From Candidatus Lambdaproteobacteria bacterium (GTDB taxonomy: Bacteria; SAR324; NAC60-12), in NCBI GenBank assembly GCA_012964265.1, contig DTUH01000081.1, positions 1 to 15,983 of the forward strand: a stretch of DNA of 15,983 nucleotides. Reading direction: 5' to 3'. Made by a program: the position numbers and the translations under genes. Numbering within the stretch: position 1 is the first letter of the stretch; every line of letters begins with the position of its first letter. Of this stretch, positions 1 to 7,628 are shown piece after piece. The notes under the pieces are model-generated. The model was given only the letters and a program-made list of their open reading frames with translations, did not search any database and was not told the origin of the DNA.

Positions 1-2
1 AA

Positions 3-2108
3 ACAACTAAAATTAATGCAGATGGAAAAATGACATTTAGTATTTCATCTAAAATTAATGCAGATGGAAAAATGACAGTTAGTATTGCTTCTGAAAACAA
101 TTCTGGGAGCTCTTCTGCAAATGTAAATGCACCCGAGGGTTCAGAAGTGAATATCGGAAGTGATGGCACTGCTATTATTACTATGCCTGCTTCAACTGAC
201 TCTTCCAGTGGCATAACAACCCAAGTGGTCAGTACAATCAGTGGGGACGGTTCCACCACCACTGAAATTACTTTTAGTGGTGGTACCGGAAGGACAACAA
301 ATGCTGATGGCAGTTCAGCAAGCAGCAAATCCACTTTAAAAACAGACTCAGGTCTGACAGTAGCTATCGATACCAGCAACGGTGTGAGTGCCAGCATGTC
401 AGTTACAGGGGGTACACTTACCGCCAGTCTTGCAAATGATGAAACCTCATCGACCAGTTTTGAAACCCTTACCAGCAAAACCACATTCAGTTCCTCAACC
501 GGCATGGATCTGCAGGTCAAGAGCGGGAAAGTGGTCAGTACTTCATCTTCGGAAACAGGAACTGATGGTGTGAGTCGTACAGTCATCAGTACTACCAGCA
601 GCACTAATACTACTATTCAGGTGCAGGGTACGGGTGTTTCAGACAGTACTCTGGAGGCAGCTACCGGATCAACGATTACGCTCAGCAAAAATCGCACGAT
701 AACATCTACTTTTGCACCAAGCACCAGTATGTCCAGCAGTGTAACTGTAAACAGCGAAGGCTTGATGACTCCAACAATCACTACGGTTTCCACGAACGCG
801 AAGCAGATTCTTCCAGAAGTTGGTGCCGGCGGAACCGTCAGTCAGGAATCAGGTAAGATGGTCGTTACTATTCCTTTGACTACTTCCGGAAGTTCGCGAA
901 ATATCTCAAATATAAGTTCTTCATTCCGGACTTCTCAACGTGGAGGTGTAACTTCGGAATTTGCGACTACCGGTCAGTGGATCGGGGTTGACACAATATC
1001 AGGTAAACCTGTTTATGTCCAGTCTGCTTCTTCGGGCGCAACTCTTGTGCTGGAAAATGCTTACGACAACACGACTAATGTAAGCTTGTCTTCCGGATCG
1101 GCGGAATATCGAATTGGCAACTCACTACAAGGTGCTTTGAGTGGCACTTTACCTGTAAGTAGCACACCTGCTTCTGTGACAATGAGCGGTTCGCGAAATC
1201 TGGTTTCACTTCCGGCTTATACCACAATTGCCCCAGCCAGTTTTGAAAGTCAATTTAGTGCCTACAAAGCGGTTTGGGTACACCGAAGTGGCGCTTGGCA
1301 ATTTTACACAAGCAGTGACAACAAGACTGTTTACACTGACAAAGGCTATACGGAACTAGTTTCAAGCATTGAATCCGGAGAAGGTTTTTGGGTGGAGTTG
1401 AATTCGCCGGTCAATCCCACAAATTTCGAAATCGCAAATTATGGTGGATATTCCGCATTAGCGCAATTAAGCAGCATGACTTCCGAGTGGAATTTAGTAG
1501 GCACCGCAAAAAAGATTACGGTTGAAGAAATTACACAGGCTGCAAATTTTGATCAAACTTCAGAAGATGAATCCAACACTTTGGGATTCCTCGAAAATTC
1601 CGGAGGAAACGGGCCTCCTTCCGGTATGCAAATTTCAAATTATGAATTTGAAATTGCAGCAAATGAGTTTGGACAATCTTCACGGATTACGCTTTTGTTG
1701 GCAATACTGATTTTAGTATCAGCAAGTTTGATGTGGTATCAAAGATTTTTAATGGAAAGAAACGGATCACATTCAGCAAAATCACGTCTGCGGAGGCCTG
1801 CATTGCAAATTGCTTTTGCGGCAGGAATGATTATGCTGGCCGTGGCCTGCGCACCTCCGCAGAGTGATTCAACATCTTCTACTTTTGACTTTGCCGGTTC
1901 GTACGACCGTGTACACTCAGTTTGGAAGTGGGATGATGTGAACAGCAAGTGGCTGGCCTATTCTCCAAAAACTTCTATTGCCCAGGAATTGGTGACTCAG
2001 GGTTACAGTACATTCAGCACAGTTGAGAAAGGCCAGGGATATTGGGTGCGTCTCAGTGCCAGCGGTGTACCAACCAGTCTCTCATTTGCGGAACCTCCTG
2101 CATTTTGA
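3..2108 (+). CDS. Ser/Thr-rich surface repeat protein, C-terminal part (5' partial)
   Basis: The reading frame is open to the left edge. The codons before the first ATG (position 30) are in frame without a stop, and that ATG lies inside a 14-residue tandem repeat, so the true start is outside the window. Numbering from that Met, residues 1 to about 380 are Ser/Thr/Gly-rich, have almost no Cys, and contain DG-type turns, as in beta-rich adhesins or autotransporter-like passengers. A compact module follows: RNLVS at 1194-1208, W-rich strands, then GEGFWV at 1377-1394. A second copy starts with WNLVG at 1488 and ends with GQGYWV at 2031-2048. It is interrupted by two hydrophobic segments (about residues 551-570 and 592-607) joined by an Arg/Lys-rich loop, the second ending LAVAC like a lipobox. 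No enzyme motif was seen. An extracellular or periplasmic surface role is inferred. The stop lies 5 bases before the next gene. Confidence 0.75.
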   Translation, partial: TTKINADGKMTFSISSKINADGKMTVSIASENNSGSSSANVNAPEGSEVNIGSDGTAIITMPASTDSSSGITTQVVSTISGDGSTTTEITFSGGTGRTTNADGSSASSKSTLKTDSGLTVAIDTSNGVSASMSVTGGTLTASLANDETSSTSFETLTSKTTFSSSTGMDLQVKSGKVVSTSSSETGTDGVSRTVISTTSSTNTTIQVQGTGVSDSTLEAATGSTITLSKNRTITSTFAPSTSMSSSVTVNSEGLMTPTITTVSTNAKQILPEVGAGGTVSQESGKMVVTIPLTTSGSSRNISNISSSFRTSQRGGVTSEFATTGQWIGVDTISGKPVYVQSASSGATLVLENAYDNTTNVSLSSGSAEYRIGNSLQGALSGTLPVSSTPASVTMSGSRNLVSLPAYTTIAPASFESQFSAYKAVWVHRSGAWQFYTSSDNKTVYTDKGYTELVSSIESGEGFWVELNSPVNPTNFEIANYGGYSALAQLSSMTSEWNLVGTAKKITVEEITQAANFDQTSEDESNTLGFLENSGGNGPPSGMQISNYEFEIAANEFGQSSRITLLLAILILVSASLMWYQRFLMERNGSHSAKSRLRRPALQIAFAAGMIMLAVACAPPQSDSTSSTFDFAGSYDRVHSVWKWDDVNSKWLAYSPKTSIAQELVTQGYSTFSTVEKGQGYWVRLSASGVPTSLSFAEPPAF
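9..92 (+). repeat. Two-copy 42-bp tandem repeat in coding sequence
   Basis: Positions 9-50 and 51-92 are direct copies differing at 3 of 42 bases, and the first 27 bases are identical. Each encodes 14 residues of the form KINADGKMTxSIxS. The period is a whole number of codons, so gain or loss of copies keeps the frame. The 8 bases before the first copy do not continue the repeat except at the end. Copy number outside the window is unknown. Confidence 0.9.
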
Positions 2109-2113
2109 GCTTT

Positions 2114-4198
2114 ATGTTATTCAAAGCTCCGGGCTTATGCAGAATGCGGAAACGAAAATTCGCATGCTCATTTTGCCTAAATGTACTATTTTTACTGCAC
2201 GTTTTCGGCACAGGTTTCCATGGAGTTTTGCTCGCGGAAGAAAAAGCGCTGCTTGAATTCACCGATAACGATTCTCGTGGAGGCTGGCTCAGTGGTGACC
2301 TGATATTTACCGTTCCTGACAGAGGGAGCTCTCCTGAAAAATCCCCACAAATCTCCAAATTTGTTTTACATTGGGGAAATAATCCTCATCAGCGTTTGGG
2401 AATGTTCCTGCCGATAGTGACCTTGCCGGCACGTGAAACCGGAATCCGGATGCGAATCCAGTTTAAATCAACTCGTGTTCCTCCCGGGGCAACTCGCTTT
2501 TTACTTTATTCCCGCAATGAAAATGAAGAAGAAAGAGAGGTGTTCAGTCTTACCCTGATTGACAAAGGAGTTCCGAATAGCAAACCACAGGATATAGATT
2601 TTGAACAAACCGGAAAGGAAGGAAACCGCGTACAAGGGGAAATCCGTGTTACCCGAGCCTGGGATGAACGGGACTTGAGTCATTATGCGGTGTACTGGGG
2701 AGAGGATCATGAAACAGTTTTAAGAACTCAGCCTCCTGTTACAGTAATTGAAAAGAAATCCTGGTTTGGCAGTTTAGCATCCCAACTCCATGCGCCGTGG
2801 AAATTAAACACTTTGAATGAAGAAATAGACATTCTCCTGCCTCCTGAGGCAACTCATCTGATTGTCTTCAGCAGGAATGCTGAAGGACAAATGAATGAAG
2901 GTGTTTCAGTAGAATTGGAGGGAGCGCAGGCAAAAGACAAAAGGCAGTCACAAAAAATGCTGCTGCATAAAAAATCTGCTCCTTCCGGAATTATTGCCGG
3001 GGAAGTGATTCTCGTCCGGAGCGAAAATGAGACGGACTCCAGACACTATTTGTTTTTTTGGGGAAAAGATAAAAAAACTCGTTTGGAAGATTTACCTCCT
3101 CTGACACAGTTTGAAGTAAAAAAAATTCAGGATGGACTGACTGTAAAGGAAATACAAGTTTCTACTCTGACTATGATGGATCAAAAACTGCAGGTATCAC
3201 CTGTGGAGGATGCGGGTCGTGAGTTAAAATATGAGTTTCCGCCAAACACTTTTATCCCTGAAGGCGCAACTTACATTTTAGCTTTTACTCAACAAAAATT
3301 CTGGTTCCAGGATGATGCCGAACGCAGACTGAAAGGGCCGGTAGCGAGTGTTTCAATAGAAGATCCGGAAGGGAAAAAGCAGAAAGTAAAAACAATTAAT
3401 AATATAAAAGCGGGCCTACAAAACTTTTCAATAGCACAATTTAACAAGAAGGGTGTAAAAACAGAAGGAGGAAAAGAAAATCTTAAAAGTCTGATTCAAG
3501 AGAAGGAAACAAGGAAGGAAAAAATCAGGAAGGCTCCGGAATGGCGGATTTCTGAATATCGTGGTTTAGGACTAGGACTCTCTTTTTCCGGATTGAATGG
3601 AATTGTCACTTTTTATGATTACAATCTGGACGACAATCAGCAACTGCACTATTCACTGGAACTTACAGGTCCACAAGTTGGCAGCACATTCCAGGTTCTG
3701 CGGTTGACCGAAGAGAGTACAGATATGCAGAGCATCACAAAAAGTGGATCCGGAAACTCTTTGGAAATCAACCGGACATTGTTTTCCGCAACTTATCGCT
3801 GGTTTGTTGATGACTCCACTATCTGGGGGATTACAGAAGGTTTTTTTTATGGTGCAGGCGGCGGACTTGGTTACGCTACCTTGAAATATCAGGGTAGAGA
3901 TACAAGCGCCTCCGCCAGTATTTCCGACGATACAGAGACTTTTAACTCAACCGCTACAGTCTATTCGCATTCTACAAAAGCAATTGGACTTTTTGCAGTA
4001 CTTGATGCAGGTTGGCAGGGACTGGAAAACTATTTTTTTCAAATTGCGATTCAGCCGTCGATTTATTTTTATTACAAAGACGGTTTTGTCGAAACAAGCA
4101 TACCCGTCAATCCGAATCAGCGTTCGACAGTTATAGACCGTTGGTCGAGAGCAAAAAATCTGACTCGGTTAATGTTGGGGTTTGGTATATTTTTTTAA
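2114..4198 (+). CDS. Outer-membrane protein with three repeated modules and C-terminal beta-barrel
   Basis: About 694 residues. The frame opens at 2042 inside the upstream gene, but a Met at 2114 (after GAG, 5 bases past the upstream stop) or at 2144 gives a signal peptide: a basic RKRK start, a hydrophobic core and a probable cut near VLLA/EEK. Three modules follow, each carrying a strand ending in WG and then a PP-x-AT or PEGAT turn leading into an FSRN- or YSRN-like strand. They lie roughly at 2290-2580, 2620-2930 and 2980-3370. A Lys/Glu-rich linker (about 3370-3540) leads to a C-terminal region of alternating aromatic and glycine strands. It ends LGFGIFF, a terminal aromatic residue typical of outer-membrane barrels recognised by the BAM machinery. 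The modules are probably Ig- or fibronectin-like beta domains in the periplasm. No family name is assigned. It is probably co-transcribed with its neighbours. Confidence 0.75.
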   Translation: MLFKAPGLCRMRKRKFACSFCLNVLFLLHVFGTGFHGVLLAEEKALLEFTDNDSRGGWLSGDLIFTVPDRGSSPEKSPQISKFVLHWGNNPHQRLGMFLPIVTLPARETGIRMRIQFKSTRVPPGATRFLLYSRNENEEEREVFSLTLIDKGVPNSKPQDIDFEQTGKEGNRVQGEIRVTRAWDERDLSHYAVYWGEDHETVLRTQPPVTVIEKKSWFGSLASQLHAPWKLNTLNEEIDILLPPEATHLIVFSRNAEGQMNEGVSVELEGAQAKDKRQSQKMLLHKKSAPSGIIAGEVILVRSENETDSRHYLFFWGKDKKTRLEDLPPLTQFEVKKIQDGLTVKEIQVSTLTMMDQKLQVSPVEDAGRELKYEFPPNTFIPEGATYILAFTQQKFWFQDDAERRLKGPVASVSIEDPEGKKQKVKTINNIKAGLQNFSIAQFNKKGVKTEGGKENLKSLIQEKETRKEKIRKAPEWRISEYRGLGLGLSFSGLNGIVTFYDYNLDDNQQLHYSLELTGPQVGSTFQVLRLTEESTDMQSITKSGSGNSLEINRTLFSATYRWFVDDSTIWGITEGFFYGAGGGLGYATLKYQGRDTSASASISDDTETFNSTATVYSHSTKAIGLFAVLDAGWQGLENYFFQIAIQPSIYFYYKDGFVETSIPVNPNQRSTVIDRWSRAKNLTRLMLGFGIFF

Positions 4199-4205
4199 TA
4201 AAACA

Positions 4206-4670
4206 ATGATCTATTTCTCTGCCCACAAAAGGAAAATATTGCTGCTGCCGGCAGTAATTATTTCAACAGTTTTTCCGCTTTCGATTACTGCAGAAGAAAA
4301 GCCGCTGAATATTCAAACGACTGCGGTGCGCTATGTTTTTACTCAAAGTGTTGAGCGGCAACTGTATCCATGGTTACAGGAAGAAGTGGTAAATATCTGG
4401 TTTGAAAGTAAAATTCCGAAATCATGTCACATCTGTGACAATGTCTATCGTTATCCCACAGACAATGGTTCTGTAGTCACACGCGGTGTTCAGAATATGA
4501 TTAATCGAAAAAGGCTGGCTGCAATTTTGGAAGTGAAGGAATTTTTGACAGTGCTTGTCAGGCAGTCAGGTGAGGTTCTCAGTGTTGAAGCATCGCTTCA
4601 TAATCTAATAAAGGAAGAGCCGCTCTGGGCCAAAGTCTTTGAATGGTCGAAACCTTGGAACCTGTGGTGA
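4206..4670 (+). CDS. Small secreted protein with CxxC motif
   Basis: 154 residues from the ATG at 4206, 7 bases after the upstream stop. A longer frame starts at 4182 but overlaps the upstream gene and would put extra residues before the signal peptide, so 4206 is preferred. The N-terminus has a basic stretch (HKRK), a hydrophobic core and a likely cleavage site near ITA/EEK. The mature part is about 125 residues, carries one CHIC pair (CxxC) around 4425-4436, and ends in a Trp-rich tail (WSKPWNLW). The two Cys could form a disulfide or bind a metal; neither can be decided here. I do not recognise the family. The tight spacing suggests a partner of the upstream outer-membrane protein. Confidence 0.65.
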   Translation: MIYFSAHKRKILLLPAVIISTVFPLSITAEEKPLNIQTTAVRYVFTQSVERQLYPWLQEEVVNIWFESKIPKSCHICDNVYRYPTDNGSVVTRGVQNMINRKRLAAILEVKEFLTVLVRQSGEVLSVEASLHNLIKEEPLWAKVFEWSKPWNLW

Positions 4671-4804
4671 GAAAATCTAAGGAAGGTAGACGGAAACCGA
4701 GTAATTATTGAGACACTGCCAAGCCAAACAACAATTCACCTTAAACCAAAGTCACAAAATTAAGTCGAAAAGCAAAACCTTTTTACAAAGATCAGAGAAC
4801 GGTT

Positions 4805-5041
4805 TTAACTTGCAGAAGAAAGAATTTGCACTCTTTCCTTTGAAGGATACAAGCCAGGATTTGGTATTTGACGCACGTTAATATAACGGCGGGTTCCTGT
4901 CAATGAAAAGCTCTGAATTTCGTAGCAACGGTTGTTGTAGTCAAAGAATACTTTTTCTCTGATAGACTTCAATTTTTTTTCCCTCAGCTCTAACTCCAAT
5001 CCATGGTGCTGGCCGAATAATCCAAAAATTCGTACCGGCAT
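4805..5041 (-). CDS. Small hypothetical protein
   Basis: 78 residues on the minus strand, starting at the Met at 5041. This start is preferred over the in-frame ATG at 5068 because an AGGG sits at 5047-5050, at ribosome-binding distance. The protein begins MPVRIFGLFGQHHG and continues with alternating charged and hydrophobic residues (a predicted small beta-type fold), with one Cys and no membrane segment or signal peptide. The composition looks coding, but I recognise no family. It converges with the surface-protein cluster, with 134 bases between the stops. It stands alone, so context gives no function. Confidence 0.45.
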   Translation of the reverse strand: MPVRIFGLFGQHHGLELELREKKLKSIREKVFFDYNNRCYEIQSFSLTGTRRYINVRQIPNPGLYPSKERVQILSSAS

Positions 5042-5221
5042 ACTTACCCTGTTTAAATTATTATTCATACTATCAGTATTAAATCTTCACACACTTCCCT
5101 GATAAAGTTCAGATAGTCCACGTCTGAATCTCTTTTGTCCGGAAGGCATCCTGTAGCCAGCGAGTATAGTTTTCGCTTTCCTGCAATACAAGAACTGTGC
5201 AACAAGACTTCCTGAAAGAGC

Positions 5222-5250
5222 AAGTTACTGCTAATTATTATTAATGTCAA
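5222..5250 (-). promoter_or_regulatory. Candidate sigma70-type promoter (minus strand)
   Basis: Reading the minus strand, a perfect TTGACA (5250-5245) is followed after 17 bases by TAACTT (5227-5222), which matches the -10 consensus at 3 of 6 bases. It would drive the small minus-strand gene about 180 bases downstream. The -10 is weak and the region is AT-rich, so this is only a candidate. Confidence 0.25.
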
Positions 5251-5306
5251 GTAAAAAATGAATATTTTTAAAATTATTTTTTATTGGCTTTGTATTTCCA
5301 TCTCAG

Positions 5307-5353
5307 GAAATTATTTTGGTATTTAAATATTTTGTTGTTGGACAAATAATTTC
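5307..5353. repeat. 10-bp inverted repeat in AT-rich intergenic DNA
   Basis: GAAATTATTT (5307-5316) and AAATAATTTC (5344-5353) are perfect reverse complements separated by 27 bases. The position between divergent genes would suit an operator or a weak hairpin, but AT-rich DNA produces such pairs by chance. Confidence 0.35.
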
Positions 5354-5502
5354 TTGCTTAAAATTAATGATAATCGATGTCAGTATTAAATGATTAAACT
5401 TTTCTGAACCTCATATATATTTAGTCAAAAACAAGAGGATTGCAAGCTGAGCTTGTTTGGTTTACCATTAAAGATATTATCAACTTCAGATTCTCTCAGC
5501 AG

Positions 5503-5661
5503 ATGAAAAAAAATTCCCGGCTTTTAACCAATTTTGCAACACTGCTCATTATTTGTATGGGATCGCTTTTGTTATACGTCTGGATACATTTTGATGAATT
5601 GCGTTCTGAACAGGCCTATCGCCAAATGTGGTATTTGAACCATAAATTTGAAAACAAGTGA
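5503..5661 (+). CDS. Single-pass membrane microprotein (FtsL-like layout)
   Basis: 52 residues from the ATG at 5503. A TTG at 5440 would extend it by 21 residues, but the GAGG before it is only one base away, which is too close. The protein has a short basic N-terminus (MKKNSR), one hydrophobic helix (about residues 8-27, ending LLLYVWIHF) and a charged, possibly helical tail. This type II layout, short cytoplasmic end plus helix plus periplasmic tail, resembles FtsL/DivIC-type division proteins, but the tail is much shorter than usual and no homology is claimed. The stop is 30 bases before ilvE, so the two may share a transcript. Confidence 0.4.
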   Translation: MKKNSRLLTNFATLLIICMGSLLLYVWIHFDELRSEQAYRQMWYLNHKFENK

Positions 5662-5691
5662 CCAAATTAAAACATTATTTTAAAGAAAATT

Positions 5692-6762
5692 ATGGAAGTT
5701 ATGCTTACAAAAACTGTCACTGAACGACTAAAAACTCCTCCGGCAAGTATGTCAGGTGTAGTTTTTGGTACGGTATTTTCCGATCACATGTTCTGTATGG
5801 ATTGGGAAGATGGTAAAGGCTGGCATAATGCAGAAATAAAACCTTATGCTCCACTTATTCTGGAACCGTCATCAATGGTTTTGCATTATGCGCAAATGGC
5901 ATTTGAAGGTTTAAAAGCGTACCGGACTGATTCCGGGGAGCACGTACTTTTTCGTCCGCGGGAAAACTTTAAACGCATGAACCGCACGGCTCAACGCATG
6001 TGCCTTCCGGAACTAGATGTAGAAGAAGTGCTGTCTGCCTTAAAGCAGCTTCTGCGTTTAGACTCAGGATGGGTTCCTCACGAATCCGGAACCTCCCTTT
6101 ATATTCGTCCTACGTTGGTGGCGACTGAAGAGGCAATTGGTTTGAAAGTATCTTCAAAATATTTATTTTTTATTATTCTGAGTCCGGTTGGGCCATATTT
6201 CTCTCAGGGATTTAATCCGGTAAAAATAATGGTTTCAGATAAATATGTACGTGCAGTTCCCGGCGGTGTTGGATTTGCTAAAACCGGAGGCAATTATGCA
6301 GCCAGTAATTTGGCAGAAAAAGAGGCCAAAGAGTTGGGTTACACACAAGTGCTCTGGTTGGATGCAGTTGAAAGGCGTTATATTGAAGAAGTCGGTGCAA
6401 TGAATATTTTTTTCGTTATCAACGATGAAATTGTAACACCACAGTTGACAGGCTCGATTCTGCCGGGAATAACCCGCATGTCAGTTTTAGAACTTGGAAA
6501 ACATTGGGGTTTAAAAGTTACAGAAAGACGGATTTCCATAGACGAAGTTTTGAATGGTCTTAAAGATGGTTCGGTGACAGAAGTTTTTGGTGCAGGCACC
6601 GCAGCGGTAATTTCACCTGTCGGGGTTTTGAGTTACAAAGAAGAGGAATATCAGGTTGGCAATGGAGAAACCGGTCCGTTTGCTAACCGTTTTTACGAGC
6701 ATCTGACCGGAATCCAATATGGCAAGGAAGCTGACCCCTTTGGCTGGGTTGAATCCATTTAA
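5692..6762 (+). CDS. ilvE: Branched-chain amino acid aminotransferase
   Basis: 356 residues, the usual size for the longer (eukaryote-like, class IV) branched-chain aminotransferases. It uses pyridoxal phosphate to move the amino group between glutamate and the keto acids of Leu, Ile and Val, the last step of their synthesis and the first of their breakdown, in the cytoplasm. Family signatures include FEGLKAYR near the N-terminus, SLYIRP in the middle, and KTGGNYAAS with the Schiff-base Lys at residue 197. EEVGAMNIFF contains the Glu that contacts the cofactor, followed by SILPGITR and the C-terminal EVFGAGTAAVISPV. All key motifs are present. Start: the ATG at 5692 is used, but a second ATG at 5701 follows a GGAAG and could be the real start. 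There is no leader-peptide attenuator upstream. Confidence 0.96.
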   Translation: MEVMLTKTVTERLKTPPASMSGVVFGTVFSDHMFCMDWEDGKGWHNAEIKPYAPLILEPSSMVLHYAQMAFEGLKAYRTDSGEHVLFRPRENFKRMNRTAQRMCLPELDVEEVLSALKQLLRLDSGWVPHESGTSLYIRPTLVATEEAIGLKVSSKYLFFIILSPVGPYFSQGFNPVKIMVSDKYVRAVPGGVGFAKTGGNYAASNLAEKEAKELGYTQVLWLDAVERRYIEEVGAMNIFFVINDEIVTPQLTGSILPGITRMSVLELGKHWGLKVTERRISIDEVLNGLKDGSVTEVFGAGTAAVISPVGVLSYKEEEYQVGNGETGPFANRFYEHLTGIQYGKEADPFGWVESI

Positions 6763-6792
6763 GAAACTGTAACCGTTATTGAATCTGATGAT

Positions 6793-7458
6793 TTGAAATT
6801 CGAGATTGTATTACTAACCACGGCGATTTTTGCGACAGCGGCTCTACATATCCATGCAGAATACAAGGAGGAAAAAAGACTCATTTACTTTTTAAAGCCT
6901 CTGGCGATGCTGCTGATTTTCGTCATGGGCTTGAATGTTCTTCCTGAAGAGTTTGGATGGTACCATATCGCTTTGTTGATTGGACTTCTATTTTCAATTG
7001 GCGGTGATGTTGCCCTGATGTGGCCATCTGATAAATTTCTTTTGGGACTGGTTAGTTTCCTGACAGGACATGTTTTCTATATTTCGGGATTTATTTCCGG
7101 AATTGTGTTTGACATTAGCTGGTATGTCTGGTTTCCGTTGTTATTTCTTGGAAGTGGGATGTTTTTTGGCCTGCGTACCGGAATGGGTAAAATGCAGGTA
7201 CCTGTACTGGTTTACATACTGGTAATCCTGGTTATGAGCGGGATGGCGTGGGAGCGTCATTTGCAGTTTGATATTCCGCAAACATTATTTGCCGCCTGCG
7301 GTGCCAGTTTATTCTTATTGTCTGACGCGCTGCTGGCCTGGAATCGTTTCCGGGTTGAATTTAAATCCGCGCAATTATTAGTTTTAGGTACTTACTACGC
7401 AGCCCAGTGGGCACTTGTACTGTCATTGAGCCAGCCGACATTATTCCAATTAAGATGA
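6793..7458 (+). CDS. YhhN/TMEM86-family membrane protein
   Basis: 221 residues, nearly all in hydrophobic helices (about seven or eight). It carries the conserved family positions: FSIGGDVALM, then a FLTGHVFY segment, then GASLFLLSDALLA followed by NRF and a late TYYAAQW. Animal TMEM86 members hydrolyse the vinyl-ether bond of lysoplasmalogens, and the conserved Asp residues are thought catalytic. The substrate of bacterial YhhN proteins is less certain, so lysoplasmalogenase is only a possible activity. No ATG fits the frame upstream of the first helix. The start is a TTG at 6793, 30 bases after ilvE, without a strong ribosome-binding site. It is probably in an operon with ilvE. Confidence 0.85.
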   Translation: MKFEIVLLTTAIFATAALHIHAEYKEEKRLIYFLKPLAMLLIFVMGLNVLPEEFGWYHIALLIGLLFSIGGDVALMWPSDKFLLGLVSFLTGHVFYISGFISGIVFDISWYVWFPLLFLGSGMFFGLRTGMGKMQVPVLVYILVILVMSGMAWERHLQFDIPQTLFAACGASLFLLSDALLAWNRFRVEFKSAQLLVLGTYYAAQWALVLSLSQPTLFQLR

Positions 7459-7470
7459 TCACTTTCAACT

Positions 7471-7623
7471 ATGCAGAATCTGTTAAGAAATTATATTGTT
7501 CTCCTGAAAAACCTGCGTGAGAAAACTCCCCTTTTATTTGTCATGCACGTTTTTTTCGTGGGTGCGGCTGTGCTGACATTGTTGCTGGTTTTGCTGTCAA
7601 GCGGTTTAAGGTTACTAGGCTGA
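7471..7623 (+). CDS. Short membrane protein, 50 residues
   Basis: This short frame starts at the ATG at 7471, 12 bases after the stop of the YhhN-family gene. The protein has an amphipathic basic N-terminal half (MQNLLRNYIVLLKNLREK) and then one strong transmembrane helix (about residues 26-44) ending SSGLRLLG. A membrane helix with basic residues on its N-terminal side is consistent with a real small membrane protein. No strong ribosome-binding site is visible, so translational coupling to the upstream gene would be needed. The stop is only 5 bases from the convergent gene's end. No family is recognised. Confidence 0.45.
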   Translation: MQNLLRNYIVLLKNLREKTPLLFVMHVFFVGAAVLTLLLVLLSSGLRLLG

Positions 7624-7628
7624 AGCTT

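Larger units (their letters stand above)
5042..5502. other. AT-rich gene-poor stretch
   Basis: About 460 bases with no convincing gene. A minus-strand frame of 61 codons (5250-5065) begins with TTG and ends with an ATGA overlap on the longer reading of the next small gene, but it lacks a ribosome-binding site and family resemblance. The stretch holds a candidate minus-strand promoter near 5222-5250, a 10-bp inverted repeat (5307-5316 with 5344-5353) and a 12-base direct repeat TCAGTATTAAAT (5073-5084 and 5380-5391). The base composition is strongly AT from 5220 to 5430, as expected of a divergent promoter region. Confidence 0.6.

Noticed and set aside
30..32. ATG as the start of the first surface protein
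   Set aside because: It lies within the first tandem repeat and the frame is open upstream to the window edge, so the gene is 5' partial.
1739..1948. Minus-strand and other-frame ORFs inside the surface gene and other genes
   Set aside because: They lie wholly within stronger coding frames and lack start signals or domain features.
4773..4806. AAAACC / GGTTTT pair as a terminator between convergent genes
   Set aside because: Arms of 6 bases around a loop over 20 bases are too weak for an intrinsic terminator.
5065..5250. Minus-strand frame of 61 codons overlapping the next small gene by ATGA
   Set aside because: It starts with TTG that is also the -35-like TTGACA, has no ribosome-binding site and no recognisable features; kept out of the gene list.
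5360..5380. Fur-box-like ATGATAATCGATG
   Set aside because: Only part of the palindrome matches and no iron gene is near; AT-rich DNA gives such matches by chance.
5440..5502. TTG-initiated 21-residue extension of the microprotein
   Set aside because: The GAGG is only one base from the TTG and the extension adds no plausible domain; the ATG at 5503 is preferred.
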